NCBI GenBank assembly: GCA_020064725.1 | Contig: JAGTWJ010000001.1 | Coordinates: 6,448,001-6,512,000 of the forward strand | Length of the DNA stretch: 64,000 nucleotides | From: Drechslerella dactyloides | Lineage: Eukaryota; Ascomycota; Orbiliomycetes; Orbiliales; Orbiliaceae | Direction: 5' to 3' | In this document: in pieces, positions 44,349 through 56,800 of the stretch | How the letters are laid out: every line of letters starts with the position of its first letter | Numbering within the stretch: the stretch's first letter is position 1 | Translations under genes and position numbers: made by a program | The notes under the pieces: model-generated | The model's input: only the letters and a program-made list of their open reading frames with translations | The model's database searches: none | What the model was told of the DNA's origin: nothing

Positions 44349-46114
44349 GACGAGAGAGGCTTGCGTAACACGGTCCTCCGGAACCTCAACAGGCTCGGGG
44401 ATTCGTAGCTACAGCCAACACCACGGAACAAGATCTTTTCTCCCGCAAAACGCTGTTGGCATGGCGAGTCACGATCACGCTGGATCGATGACGAAGGGAG
44501 AGAAGATTGCCCGATACGCCGCCGTCGTTTGTTGATGATAATGACCAGACGAATAGGAATGTGTTTCTCAGTTGTGCGGCGCCAAAGGACCCCTGCCTGT
44601 TTTTCCAGGGCGCTATCATCGATGCGGCGAAGAACGCCAATCTCAGAATTCGGAGCGTTACGTCAGCTATCTCGAAAGCATGCGCTCCAGCACCATCACG
44701 AGTTTTAGCTGTGTCAGTGCATCAGATCAAGCACATCGCGGAGAAGGAAGACATAGTTTCAAGTGGAAGAATAAGTAGATGCGCATCGATCCTTAAGAAG
44801 CGCCACTCACGACAAGCGTCATCGTGCACCCCACTGATCGCGATGATATGAGCGGGTCGGAGCCTCCTAACCACAATGCCGATATGAAAGAACAGCAACA
44901 GGGATGTTGCTTTTGTATTATCCAGTCCCGACCGCCGCCGTCCCCACTATAAGCAGACGAAGTATTTACGCCCCGACATGACAGACCTAGCGCCTAGCTC
45001 TGGGCACAAATGCCATATGCGACTGATGACAAAGCTAGGACTACATGTCCACTGAAAACGGTCCGCCCTACGCTTCGATTGAGCAATCCAATCCAGCTGA
45101 CAGTCAGGATTTGGTTTCTCAAAAACGAACTGTTCCTCTAATAGCAAAAAAACACCGACCCGCTGGGTTACGTTACGAGCGACTCCAGTCGGCCACATCG
45201 GTGCTTAGGGTTGGCTCAATCTTATCAGATGGACGACACGAGCCAGAAATCAAGCATTGAGCCACCGCTGACAAAGCTCGGCCCGTTTAACCTCCGTCCC
45301 CACCTTGTCCTAGATCGCGAGGCTTGATTGGCCGCTTGGCAACAACCGATGTTCATTCGTACGAGGCGAAGGCCGGAGATAGCCTGTCGCCCGACAAAAA
45401 ACTTACTCTCCTAACGCCTTCGTCGTCCTTACCGTCGACCCATGCAGTACGAATGGGACGACAATGTAGTAGCTCCTCCGATGATTTAGTCATCTCGAAG
45501 GAGCAGGCGCCGATATTGGGCATAGAGGATACGAGACCTCGGTGAGGATCACCCCGACTCTTTATCAAACGGTAAGTACAGAGCGCTCTGTTGGATACTT
45601 AAGAACGTTTGTTCTCGGACCATTCGCTGTTAGGGCTAAATCCCGAGGCTTTTGCGACCAGCCAATCCCATTCCGTCAGCCGACGAAACTGAGAAGCCAA
45701 AACATGTATTGTCGCTGCAGCGCTGCTCTATGATGCCATGACTCCTGTGCTGCATTATATATAACCCACTGGCTCAAGCCTGATCGAAATTAATACTGCA
45801 TTCAAAGCCGAAAACCCTTACTAACTAAGTAGGAACAAGCATTGCCACGCTTTCCTTGGCCACTCGCACTGACCACCGCACCGCTCTCACGACGTCGACG
45901 ACAGGCAGCCGACGCTTTTGGCCCAGCTTCCCGATTGAGTGGCTCTTTCTGTGTAACTGCGCAACCAGCAGCCGCAACACAACATATCATATATCATAAA
46001 ACATCCCCGCTATATACGACTACTTTTCCGACAGCTCGTTTGTCGTATCACGGAGGGCCCGGCAGGCCACCATCTTCCATAATCTCACTCGCTCTCAACA
46101 TCACCACCGCCAAG
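44349..46114. other. Divergent promoter region
   Basis: 1.77 kb between a minus-strand surface-protein gene and a plus-strand transporter gene. TATATATAA at about 45756-45764 lies 350 bases before the transporter ATG. Short overlapping frames (for example 44507-44851) are not supported. Confidence 0.5.
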
Positions 46115-47649
46115 ATGACGGCGGCGGACTCTCTAGACTCCAAGGAGCCTGAGACGCTCAGCAATACTCCGCAGGCACGATCAGAAAAAGACCTGAGAAA
46201 TGGCACCCCATTCGACAATGGAATCGACGAAGAAGAAGGCACAGACGTCTCGCCAGACGACAAGCTAGAGAAGGAGCCACCGGCAGACGTTGAGAAACAG
46301 CAAGGTCCACATGCTGTCACCTTTCCAGAGGGCGGGGCGCGAGCGTGGCTCGCCGTTTTAGGCTCTGCGATATTGCTGTTCTGCTCGTTTGGATACGTCA
46401 ATGCATTCGGGTAAGACGCTGTCGCCGATTGCTTCCTCCTGCTCTGCCTGGCCGAGCTAACTCGAATCATGTATATACAGAGTCTACGAGTCATACTACC
46501 TCAGCGTCCTACTCCCAAATAAGACGGCGGACGATATCGCGTGGATTGGCTCCATCCAAATCTTCTTCATCTTCGGCAGCGGCCTGTTCGCGGGCTCAAT
46601 ATTCGACAGATATGGCGCACAGGTACGTGATTGGACTGAAGCCGCGCGTAGCAATTCTCCTGTGTACCTCCCTACTGACCAACGTGCCTGCGTAGATCAT
46701 CGTCATCCCGTCATCCATACTGCTCGTCGTATCAGTCATGCTCACCAGCGTATGTAAAGAGTACTACCAGTTCCTCCTGTGTCAGGGGATACTAGGTGGG
46801 ATATGCCAAGGCGCTCTATTTACACCGGCCCTCAGCGTCGTCGGTCAATATTTCAACCAGAAACGCGGCGCTGCGATGGGCCTTGTCGTCGCCGGGTCTT
46901 CTCTCGGTGGTGTGATCCTCCCTATAATGATCGCCAATCTCATCAAGCAGACGTCATTTGGTTGGACTGTCCGTTCAATCGGATTCCTGTTCGCCGGGCT
47001 TCTTTGGATCGCCTGCCTTACAGTCAAGGAACGCATGCCTCACCGCTCCGGAACATTCTTCCTCCCAAAGGCGTTCAAGGACCCTGTCTACGTGCTCTTC
47101 GTGGCGGGCAACTTTTTCGCACTCTGGGGCATGTTCACACCATTCTTCTTCATTCCATCGTTTGCCTTGAAGCTGGGCATGTCGTCCACCATGGCGGTGT
47201 ACCTCGTCAGCATTCTCAACGGACTCTCTTTCCCCGGTCGAATTCTCCCGGGTATCATTGCGGACAAGTTTGGGAAAATGAACTGCCTTGTCATCGCGCC
47301 TATCGTTACCGCCATCTTGATCTGGGCATGGCTGGCGGTTGACAGCGCTGCTGGGCTCATCGTCCTCACTGCGTTCTTCGGCTTCTGGTCCGGTAGTCTC
47401 ATCAGTTTGTTCCCGGCGGTGATGGCGCAGATCGTGCCGAGCCCCCGCGAGATGGGAACCTACCTTGGCATGGCGATGGGTATTTCCGGGTTTGCAGGGC
47501 TCACGGGTAGTCCCATCGCCGGGGCCTTGCTCACCAAATATGGATACACAGCGGCTATCTCCTTCTCAGGCTCTTGTATGGCGGTTGGAATAATCCTACT
47601 CGCCTGGGCAAGGCTTGTATATAATCCTAAGCTACTAGCCAGGGTTTAA
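46115..47649 (+). CDS. MFS transporter, monocarboxylate-transporter-like
   Basis: Exons 46115-46410, 46481-46622 and 46696-47649 give 463 residues; introns are 70 and 73 bases. An acidic, Pro/Glu-rich cytosolic N-terminus (about 75 residues) precedes the first helix, which begins PEGGARAWLAVLGSAILLFC and continues GYVNAFGVYESYY, the hallmark start of the fungal MCT (SLC16-like) group. The loop FDRYGAQ matches the G-x-x-x-D-R-x-G motif of the major facilitator superfamily. Helices 5 to 12 follow in one exon, with GGICQGALFTPALSVVGQYF typical of this group. Substrates of relatives include monocarboxylates, riboflavin and unknown metabolites, so the cargo is open. The frame ends with a short cytosolic tail. 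Confidence 0.92.
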
Positions 47650-48515
47650 AAGACGCTGTAGTAGCTGGGCTGCATGCTGGCGGTTTCGAGGCTGCCAACA
47701 AGGAATTAATTCACAGTCGTTTCCTTACCTGCTGTTATAACGCATTTTAGGTGTACGAAGTTAACGGATGGCCGCTTGATATTTACGAAAGCTCCAAAAT
47801 TTTTGTGGAACCCGCCTTATGTTCATTTACCTTTCTCCAACTTGTTCATTCCGAGCGCATTGGGGACCGCCCGTCCGGTACTCAGTCGTTTGGCAAGCCT
47901 GCAAATAGGATTAAAAATAATATGCCTTTTGGACAGCATAGAATAATACTACATTTTGTATATTACAGTATCTCAACATCACTATACCCAGGGGCCTCCT
48001 AGTTCACGACTTAGTCAAGGTGCCCTTGACCTACAAGTATATAATCACCAATCTCTAAATAATGGTACAAACGTGGCAATCAAGTACAAGTTTAGAAATT
48101 ATAGGTGGACGATAAGTGTAGACCTGTTGTTATTGAACACTTCAATGCACTTGAGGCGGCACAATGCATACGTAGGTCTACAAATCTGGAAACCTCTATA
48201 TATTGGAACACATATTCGAAAACAGATTCAGAATTAACCAAAATTCCAATTCAATCAACTCCATCTTGGGATAACGCCGACGACCTACGGCAAACGGAAG
48301 AATGAGAATAATATACAAGTCCCAGAGAGGAAAAGAAAGTGCTCTCAACGCCAGGTGATACCTGCCAGCTCCAGAATGTTCAGAAGTTTATGAGCATTAT
48401 GATATTAGGCGGGATCGAGAAGTGTCTCCAATCGTGATCAAAGTCTTGCCGAGAAGGCATTGTAGAATGCGATAGAGTCGAACCATGGACCATGCCAAAG
48501 TTCCAATTAGATATC
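47650..48515. other. 3' flanks of convergent genes
   Basis: 866 bases, A/T-rich from 47,900 to 48,400, with no supported gene. The short frames at 47751-48305 have no recognisable protein. Confidence 0.5.
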
Positions 48516-49851
48516 TCAATGAGACGTCTTTTTAGCAGTATTATTCTCCTTGACCCACTCCTCCCACCACCCTCTGATAAGATGGTCATAACATCTCCAC
48601 TGTACAGGCTTCTCAAAATTCCCTTCCAACGTGTAGAAATCTCTCTTACGAGTCAAGTCCATTTTCGATAGGTCTTTCCCGGGAATCTTGCACATTTCGA
48701 TCTTTGTCAAAGCATCCACTCTCGCACCGATGTATGCTCTCCATTGGGAGCAGCCAAAGGTGTAGACGTGCTTAAGAACACAGGACCGAAAGGACGAGCA
48801 GGACAGTCGGTAGCGCGATGCTGCGTAGTTCTGCTGGCCGTCGCCGAAAGTCATGGGATCAGGCGTAACGGACAAACGGAAGCAGGTCGACTCGACAACC
48901 GATAGAGGATGGACAGGGTCGGGGATGCCGACGTTGTCGAATTCTATGGCCCAGGTGAATTTATCGCCGAACCGGCGCGGCGAGGTGATTTCGCGAGTGT
49001 ATGGGAGTGGGGACGAGTTCCAGATAACCGGCTGGAAATCGTAGCCCAGGATAGAATAGCGAGCGATGGCATGCTGAACACTCTCGTTGGTGATATCGCG
49101 AGTTATAAACGACATTTTATGAATGAAGGACGACTTTGGAAACATGCAGTAGGCCTTGTGGGAGGTAACTAGGTTCAATAGATGCGTCGTATTGACTGCG
49201 GCGAGGAAGGCACCGATCGGCGAGGTCGAACAGAGTCGCATCTCGACGAGATACCATGGGGTATCCGGTTTTGCAAATTTCCTACGCTGCAAGAGGGAGA
49301 GATTAGCAGGCTACCAGGCGTGGGTTACGGACATTGGCTCGCAAGCCGGACTGCAGAATTACCCTGGACTCGGGAGAAGCCTCCGGCCTCACGCATTCTT
49401 GATAGCCCTCCGCTTTGAAATATGCTTCCAGAGCCTCGGATTGTGGACCCTGCGTAACGTAGAACCTCACAACAGCGGTGTCAAACTGTCTGCTGAATAG
49501 CGAGGTCGCAAAATGGCTTCCGATGATAGCGTTCTGCCGAGCCATCACTGTACGCGTATGCCTCGGGTCCCTGAACCATCTCCGGAGCATTTTATCGACG
49601 TTGCATTCGAGGTTGACGACCTCGCGTGGCAGTGTGGCCAGCGCCCTGCAGGCGAAAGAGAGTCGAGCGACATCGTCAAAGGTAAGCTCGTTGACGATGC
49701 CGGAGAATATCGGATAGTAAGCTGAAGAGTCGAGTAGCCTGATGAGTTTTGAAGGGCCACAGAGGTCGACAGCGCTGCCACTTGCAAGCGGGGATGCGGT
49801 CCCCACGGACAAGGCCGAGGTTGGCGAGTCGGGATTACGCAGGCCGGACAT
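48516..49851 (-). CDS. F-box-like protein
   Basis: Minus-strand exons are 49851-49333 and 49286-48516, giving 429 residues; the intron is only 46 bases, with donor GTCCGT and a GCTAAT branch site. A disordered N-terminus is followed by a segment at about 46-85 (YPIFSGIVNELTFDDVARLSFACRALATLPREVV) that fits an F-box. Next comes NVDKMLRRWFRDPRHTRTVM and IIGSHFATSLFSRQFDTAVV. These match a frequent fungal layout in which an F-box precedes a region with 'ALISGSxALxFF', resembling a degenerate nucleotidyltransferase. The C-terminal half (YCMFPKSSFIHKMSFIT, WAIEFDNVGIPDP) also fits. F-box proteins recruit substrates to SCF ubiquitin ligases; the target here is unknown. Paralogues of this type are usually numerous in such genomes. 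Confidence 0.72.
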
Positions 49852-50880
49852 CGCTGTAGGAATCTCGACCTCCCGATCTCAACTGTCGGCGCTGGATGTG
49901 TAATCTCGGAGTGCGAATCGACTGGCAGATGTGGGTAGGAGTGTGGCGAGATCGATGAGGTCTACATCGCCGGTGGAATGCGGGGGAAGGAGCACAGGTG
50001 CAGGCTGTGGCGAACGGGGTGTGACGCGGTGTGAATTGTGTATCGTGCCGGAGATAGTTGATCACGCCGAAGCGGTGCCGATATGCAGTCAATCTGAGGA
50101 GGCCGGATTGCTGACTCAGCCTCGGCGGAACAAAGCGTTTCAGCCTCTGCGATTAGACTCTGCAAGATAGCATTTGGTCTTCGGGGCGCTGGCGAGATGA
50201 GTTCGAAGTTCTTATCATCATCATCATCACCATTATCACGATCCCGGTGTCCCGCCCTGCATGCTGCAGGCCATATCGGTCCCGCTTCCTTACTGGTTCA
50301 GTCTATCGGTTTGCCCCTGTTGCAGGGACGACACCACAACGCATAATCTCAGGATGCGGGAACACCAGCGTATCCGTCCAACTCCACCTACAGGCACTCA
50401 GGACAGCAGATGGTGCAGGTTCGGCTGGGTATCCGCGAACTCGTAGCGTCCCCGATCTTCCAAAGCTAGGCTCTCAAGCTTCAGTTGATGGTGCCATCTA
50501 ATGATCATCTACTATAGCCAGCCATTCAATTGATTCACCCCAAACTCTAAAGATTCGTGGCGATAAAATAGGGTTAGATCCGCCCCTACGGCCACACCAG
50601 TTTTCTCAAACTCTTCCTTAGAACTTTATATCCACAAATCATAAAGATGCAGAGCAAAGCAGGCTCAAGCAGGACTGATTCTGCCCCGCACTCTTGCTAG
50701 AGACAATAATCGGGTAGCCTCCTTGGAGCAATCTGCCCTGCTTCATCTCTTCCGTCGATAGGGCCAACCTCTCCGATACATCCAATAGCTGCTTCATCTC
50801 CGGCAAAATAGTTCCATAGCATCTCTTCACTCTTAACCTTTCGATTTCTTCGATACCTACTGTTCTTCCGTCGATGCAAG
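49852..50880. other. Divergent promoter region
   Basis: About 1 kb between the F-box-like gene and the small membrane protein gene. It has an (ATC)n run at about 50214-50228 and short frames without family features. Confidence 0.5.
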
Positions 50881-51393
50881 ATGAACCGCCCGTATCCCCG
50901 ACCCGAGAAGGCACCACAGATACAGGTCACCGAGCATGGCGCGGACGTCGAGACTCGAGACGAACGATACAACCCGCTGTACCGCTCCGTGCCTGATCCA
51001 ACCAGACACAGACATGCAGAACCATACAAAAGGACCTTGATAACAAGCGTAGTCCTGCTCCTCGTATGTCTCGTCGCCGCCATCAGCATATTGCAGATAA
51101 GATATCTAGGCGACCCGGTCAATTTTGATGGAACTCGTCATCATGAGCCCATATCTAGTCTCTTCAAGCGCGCGCTGGTCTGGAATAAATCCAAGGATTC
51201 AGACAAGCCGCCGCCAACCGTTGGCCTGACCGGACAAGATATCGCTTGGAGGCCACCACAAGGGTGGGCCGGCCGGGAGCCGTTCTCTGAGCTCGACAAG
51301 AGAAGTCAGGGCGACGGCTGGAAGTATCCGAAAGGCTGGAAACCCATTCATGATCTGGATCCCGAGGACGAATACTCGAATACAGGTGCCTGA
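50881..51393 (+). CDS. Small single-pass membrane protein, unknown
   Basis: Single exon, 170 residues. The first 48 residues are hydrophilic and carry many Arg/Pro (MNRPYPRPEKAPQIQVTEHG). One strong transmembrane helix lies at about 51-73 (TLITSVVLLLVCLVAAISIL). The remainder is Trp/Pro/Lys-rich with a repeated flavour (DIAWRPPQGWAGREPFSEL, GDGWKYPKGWKPIHDLD). The basic N-terminus before the helix favours type II topology with the tail outside. I recognise no family. The paired GW motifs in the tail may be a short repeated fold or peptide ligand. Read divergently from the F-box-like gene. Confidence 0.65.
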   Translation: MNRPYPRPEKAPQIQVTEHGADVETRDERYNPLYRSVPDPTRHRHAEPYKRTLITSVVLLLVCLVAAISILQIRYLGDPVNFDGTRHHEPISSLFKRALVWNKSKDSDKPPPTVGLTGQDIAWRPPQGWAGREPFSELDKRSQGDGWKYPKGWKPIHDLDPEDEYSNTGA

Positions 51394-52142
51394 CAGATAT
51401 TTTTCCAAAAGCTAGACGGGCTTCTCCAGGAGCACCGCGGGAGCAGATGCCCATAAGGAATATACTGTCTCTGCGCGCAACCGCCTAGTCTTCTGCTGGT
51501 TCAAATCGATGGGGCCCGTATGAATCAGTAGCAGTAGAGCTCTGGCGAGGAGGCCGTCTTCTAACGTCGGTTGATATGGCAGCCTCACGAAAATATGACG
51601 TCATGGGTAGTGCCTTCGACCTAGTCATCCACGATAGTCCGACAGATGCGGATAGTCTCTACGGCGCAGCGTTGCCTACGACCAAGCAAGTTAGGCATGT
51701 GTTAATGTCTGACTAGTCAACAGATGAATCCTAGACTATTCCTTCGGTAGACATTTATGAAAGCTTTTCTCCGCCATTTCGCGGCCGCTTTTCTACTTCC
51801 AACGGACTGGTGGCTGACATGCATGATTTAGTTTTCTGAAATAACTACTCAAGTACATGATTGTAGTGCACAATATGTAATTTTACGAGTCTACTGTGAT
51901 AGAATGATGGATTTGTGGTTCAGGATAGATGCTATCTTGTCCATACTAATTTATACAATATGCTGTTAATCTTCATATAATAAGTCCAACCTGTAACCAG
52001 ATAATAATAAAAAAGACAAAGAAACACCGTATGCCACGCCCGCTATGCTATCGTTTACTTTTGACCTCAGATGGTATGCAATAAAAACACAATGCGACGA
52101 ATGATGATATGATTAAACAATATGCGCGTAGATCGTAACGCA
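51394..52142. other. 3' flanks of convergent genes
   Basis: 749 bases, A/T-rich after 51,830, no gene seen. Confidence 0.5.
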
Positions 52143-53663
52143 TTAAGGCGCAGGGTAGATGCCCTGCGGGTACCAGAAGACTTGGTTCTTATCCCACTTC
52201 TTCTTGAGCTGCGACAACTTGGCGTATTGCTCGCCGTAGTACAGCGTGTGGCTTTCATCTGGTGAAAGCGTCGGATCTGCGTAGTTGACGTAGGCGCCAT
52301 CACCAGATCTTCTAACGCTCCGATCGAATCCGTCCACGAATGTGATAGACGACGCGTTTGAAGCAGGCGAGAGATTATTGATCGTGGCGTACAGCTGGAA
52401 GTTCCAGAGGGTATCACGATGGCCGTAGCTGGTCTGCTCCAGGAGGGCGGTGTTGGTGATAGCGCTGTTACCACCGCCGTAGAGGTTGATGATCACGAAC
52501 CAAGGGAGGCCCTGGTTAGAAGCCTCCGGACCCTTCGTGGCAGCGTAATTGAAAAAGGAAGTCATCTGTTCCAAAGTCAGAGGCGACCCCTGCGGCGTGA
52601 CCAGGGACTTGGCGAAGAAGGCAGTGTGCTCGTTGTAACCGGTCTCCGGTACGGAGAGAGTTGAAGCACCAGCAAAGCGAATGAGGGTATCGATCCAGCC
52701 CTTCATGTTGACCGTGGAGCTAGACGGCTGAGGAAGCTGGGAGAGGAGCGGTTGGAAGAGACTGGTGAAATCATCCATGGTCTTGCCGTAGTAAGCACCC
52801 GACATTTCAAAGTTTGTGCCGCTTCCCCACAGGGAAACACCGAGACCAAGCTCCTTCGGAGCGGTCAGAGCAAACTTTTGAATCGTGATGAATGCGGCGG
52901 CGGCGTTGCTCGCAGACAGCCCGCTAAAGCTGTAGGAGTAGTTGACGATAGACTCGGTCGCCGGAACCGTGTTGAAGTAGAACTTGGTGATGATGCCGAA
53001 ACTTGGGCCTGCACCTCTCAACGCCCACAGGAGGTCACCGTTGTAGGTTGGCTTCGCCAGCCTCAGTCTACCATCCGCGGTGATGACCTCGACTTTAGCA
53101 ATGCTGTCGACCATCAAGCCCCAGTTCCGACTGGAGATGCCGAACCCGCCAAGGCTAGGATGGCCCATACCGACGGCCGGGCACGTTCCGTGCGGGATGG
53201 CGCGCTTGGCTTGGTCGTAGAGCTTCTGGGCAATGTTGCCAAGTCGGGCACCACCACCAACTTCAGCATAGGTTGTTGACTGGTTGTAGACCACGTCGTG
53301 GAAGTTCTGCATATCGACAACGACATGGCCGTCCTCACCGCCCAGAGCTTGAGCGGAGTAGGAGTGACCACCACCCCGTGCATTCACCCGGATTTTGAAC
53401 TGGCTGGCACATTTGACGGTCGTCGAAATGTGAAGGATGGTTGTCGGGAGGGTGATGGTGAGCGGGGTGTACTTCAACCGCCGGTTGTATGGCGAGGAGA
53501 GCTGGCTGAAGCTCGTATCCGAGGCGAGGACGATCGGGACGTCGCCCTTGGACAGGCAGTCGACAAAGGTGCTCTGCTGCCGGGTGTGCAGGTTCTCGAG
53601 GGGAACGGCGGAGACGGGCTGCAGCAGCAGAGGCAGAAGGGCGACGAGAGCGTTGCACAACAT
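52143..53663 (-). CDS. Secreted FAD-linked oxidase, berberine-bridge-enzyme type
   Basis: Single exon, 506 residues, from ATG 53663; the frame extends upstream but the signal peptide MLCNALVALLPLLLQPVSAV fixes the start. The FAD-binding (PCMH) domain contains RGGGHSYSAQALGG with His100, and HGTCPAVGMGHPSLGGFG with Cys161. In berberine-bridge-type and glucooligosaccharide-oxidase-type enzymes this His and Cys attach FAD twice, so a bicovalent flavin is likely. The substrate-binding half ends with the BBE motif NYADPTLSP, then YYGEQYAKLSQLKKKWDKNQ and VFWYPQGI. Fungal members oxidise carbohydrates or secondary metabolites and release hydrogen peroxide. There is no cluster around it, which favours a sugar or general oxidase over a pathway enzyme, but this is inference. 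Confidence 0.93.
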   Translation of the reverse strand: MLCNALVALLPLLLQPVSAVPLENLHTRQQSTFVDCLSKGDVPIVLASDTSFSQLSSPYNRRLKYTPLTITLPTTILHISTTVKCASQFKIRVNARGGGHSYSAQALGGEDGHVVVDMQNFHDVVYNQSTTYAEVGGGARLGNIAQKLYDQAKRAIPHGTCPAVGMGHPSLGGFGISSRNWGLMVDSIAKVEVITADGRLRLAKPTYNGDLLWALRGAGPSFGIITKFYFNTVPATESIVNYSYSFSGLSASNAAAAFITIQKFALTAPKELGLGVSLWGSGTNFEMSGAYYGKTMDDFTSLFQPLLSQLPQPSSSTVNMKGWIDTLIRFAGASTLSVPETGYNEHTAFFAKSLVTPQGSPLTLEQMTSFFNYAATKGPEASNQGLPWFVIINLYGGGNSAITNTALLEQTSYGHRDTLWNFQLYATINNLSPASNASSITFVDGFDRSVRRSGDGAYVNYADPTLSPDESHTLYYGEQYAKLSQLKKKWDKNQVFWYPQGIYPAP

Positions 53664-53808
53664 GGTGTCGAGATGCGTTGCAGCACCAAAATGCAACAAC
53701 TGCTTGCCTGGATGATGAGATACAGCGCCTGTAGCGGATGATTTTATTATTTTACAATCGTGAACACAGGTAATGGTACAATAATCGCAACCCGTGGCGA
53801 TGGATGTT

Positions 53809-53816
53809 CTTTTATA
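53809..53816 (-). promoter_or_regulatory. TATA box of the flavin oxidase gene
   Basis: TATAAAAG on the minus strand, about 150 bases upstream of the ATG at 53663. Confidence 0.4.
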
Positions 53817-56800
53817 ACTCTGCGGGCTGGTGTCGCCCGTATTACTGGCGGAGGACGCTCGACGCCGCACTATTTTTGTGGTCATATCGTCCCAAAGGAA
53901 CCAGTTTGACCCGCGACGTCATGGCGAAGCAGCTGCGCAGAACGTTGCATTCGGCGGACCCTTGAAGGGTCCCTCCCAGCCCTTTTGGGCCCTTTCGGTC
54001 CTTCCAAGGCTTGCGACTTCGATCGACCCACAAATGCGGCAGCTCCAGGGTGCCATCAAGAGCCGCACCGGTCGACGCCTCCCAATCATGGCATTCAAGT
54101 ATTGTCCAGCGGCGACGGTCCTTGGTCTTTTTTCATCCCCAAACCGCGATCTTTACGAGCTTCGTTCTTATTCCGTCGACCGCTTGCCCAAAGTCGATTA
54201 AGCTTTTTCGACAGCCCGTATAACACATGCGAACTATTAATAGCCTAGGGTGTGGCGACGCCGAGAAACAGAATGCTACCCACCAGCAGGATCAGCTCTT
54301 TCTTTGACCAACCACAGAGGCTACTAACAGTTATTTGTGTTAGTAGGGTTACCGGGCTTTTCGAACACCGCTTAGACATCCTCAGAAGAGCCAGGCATCG
54401 AGTGGCTGTATTACGACATGCTTACATTCCGGTATTTCATTTTCATCATACAATAACGTTATCTAACCATAGACTTAAACTGTTATGACGTTAATCGCCA
54501 ATGCAGTGCATGATAGTACAAGTGCCGTGCGAGTTGCACTCAATTTGTACTCCGCGCCAATAGACAAGCAGGTTTATGAAATATACACAGTGTTGAAAGT
54601 ACTTGTAGTAGTGCATGACATGGCGCGCCCTGTCAAATAAACATCGACTGACGTGATGCTTACATATACTACGTGCAGTTAATTAACACGCCGTAATATG
54701 CGCTTGGTATTTCCTATCCGCAGCACGTGGGCGTGGATGCGCTGCACATCTTGTCGAAATCGAGCTGCAATGCTTTGACAATAATGTAATGTGCGTGCCC
54801 ATCTCAGTACTTTGAACGGAGAGTTTGAACGCGGAAGCGATCAGCCTCTTGGATTTCTCGGCCTCTCCACAGGGCGGCTTCCACGCTTCGCGTCTGATAT
54901 TCCTAACCGTGATCGAATACGAGCATCATTGACTTTATATAGGTTCCAAGCATCGCCGGGTTCGATGCAGAAAGCTTGCCTTCATTTCGGCTCCGATGTC
55001 TATATTCCGGAGGAAGGACCCTCGAAGTGGCTGGTAACCACTTTTAAGGTTTTCTTCCTCTTCTAGCTTGCGGTTTTCGGGTCAAATGCCTTCCTTATCA
55101 ACCTCGGTATCTTATTCTCAAACTAGCCTTAAACGTTAAATCAAGTGCACACAGATAGAGAGCTTTGGTTCCTGATACCGAGCGCCCGTTATATATAGCT
55201 GAAAGACAGCCTTACATACGGAGAGTTAACGGTCCCTTCCTACTGCCAGCCATTGAACCCCAGATCGACGGTCAGACGCCGAAAAAACCTGGATGGCTGA
55301 AGCGAAGTGTTGTCAAATGCAAGCTGGGAAAGTCAGCGGAGAACGCCGTGAGGGCAATCGCGACCGCGCAAGATCTGCTCGTCGGAATTAGTGGAAAATT
55401 TCAAAAGGGCTATGGCCCCCAATCGCGATCGGGCGCTTACCAGCCGGCTACCTCAAGCAGAGTTTCCGGGACATTATTTCGAGTAGTCTCGGGGATGCTG
55501 TATTTCGAGCCTCATATTGCATTCCTGTAAGAGTTAGGTTACGCAGGTGGCTAGTGCTTAAAAGAGGTAGACCTCGGTCACGTCCAGGTAGCAATCCGAT
55601 TTGCGGAGCTCAGGAAGGTGCATCGTGATCATTCGGTTGAGCCCGCGGAAATCGAGAGCCGGGCGAGTCTGAAGCTATCTATAATTAGCCTCGATCGGGC
55701 TCTCGAAACGGGTAAGTATCTACAGCAACACAAACTGCGAAAGTTGAAAGTTGCATTCAATGCAACCTCAATTGCAAAAGCTTGCGAAAACCTCTCGGAA
55801 CCAGATTCTCTGCTCGCATTGCATGGCAGTAATCAATCACAAGGTTTAGGAGGATACAGCTACATGTACCTGGATGCTATGCTTGTATTATACTACGTGG
55901 GTAGTTATATTCGTCTCGAACCTCTGGGACGACCAGGTGAAGACGCATTGCATTGCCTATTCACGTTCACCGCTGTTCGTTGCTAACATGTTCGGCGAAC
56001 AACACGGGTATTCTTTCAAGCATTCCCAAGCCACGGCTGTGCAGATGCGAACCAGGCTCTTGAAAAACCCTACGACCTGTGTCTGTTTGTATGCAATGTT
56101 CCCCCGTCCCAGCACACGCATGGTTGCACAAAATACATCGTCGAGACAACTGCTGCCTAATCAATTCATCCAACTCAAGATCATCACGGTTCTCTGAGAC
56201 CTGTCCCACAAACTGGAGATCCGGATACAGCCAGGTCCGCGGCTGAACGGATCATTCCATGTAGGTGTTATATCATTGCAAATGCAACAGTGCACGTCGT
56301 ACCACGTTTTGATATGACAGGTACCGCATCGATCAGTTGTGGGCACAATTTTCATCGTGAATAATATTTCGGCTAGGTATATGTATCCTTTTTCGATATA
56401 GTAGCGCTCACGTACGCCATTAAAAGAGGACTGCGTGCACACGAAGAAAGTATACTAGGACAGCTCGTGTTTCCTGGATGGAGGAACGATTCAATGCAGG
56501 AAATCCTTCGGCCTGGCTGGGAACTCCCTGGACCCCCAACAGTTTGCGAAAGCGAGCGAAATAGAGGAACCGGTGTAGCTCGAACAATCGTCTCTCGGAT
56601 ACTTTCAGCTCGTGGGGAAAGCAAGGTTCGCTCTTGCCCAAAACCCGCTCGCATGCGTCCGGACCGGAATTTTATTCGTCGTCTTTGTCTTGCTCTCTTT
56701 CTTCTGCCGTGGTCTTGTGACTAACGCCAAGGACAAGATGAAGCTTTCCCCTTGCATGGTGCTCTTCGACGTGGCACGAAGTCATTAGTTCGCTGTTATG

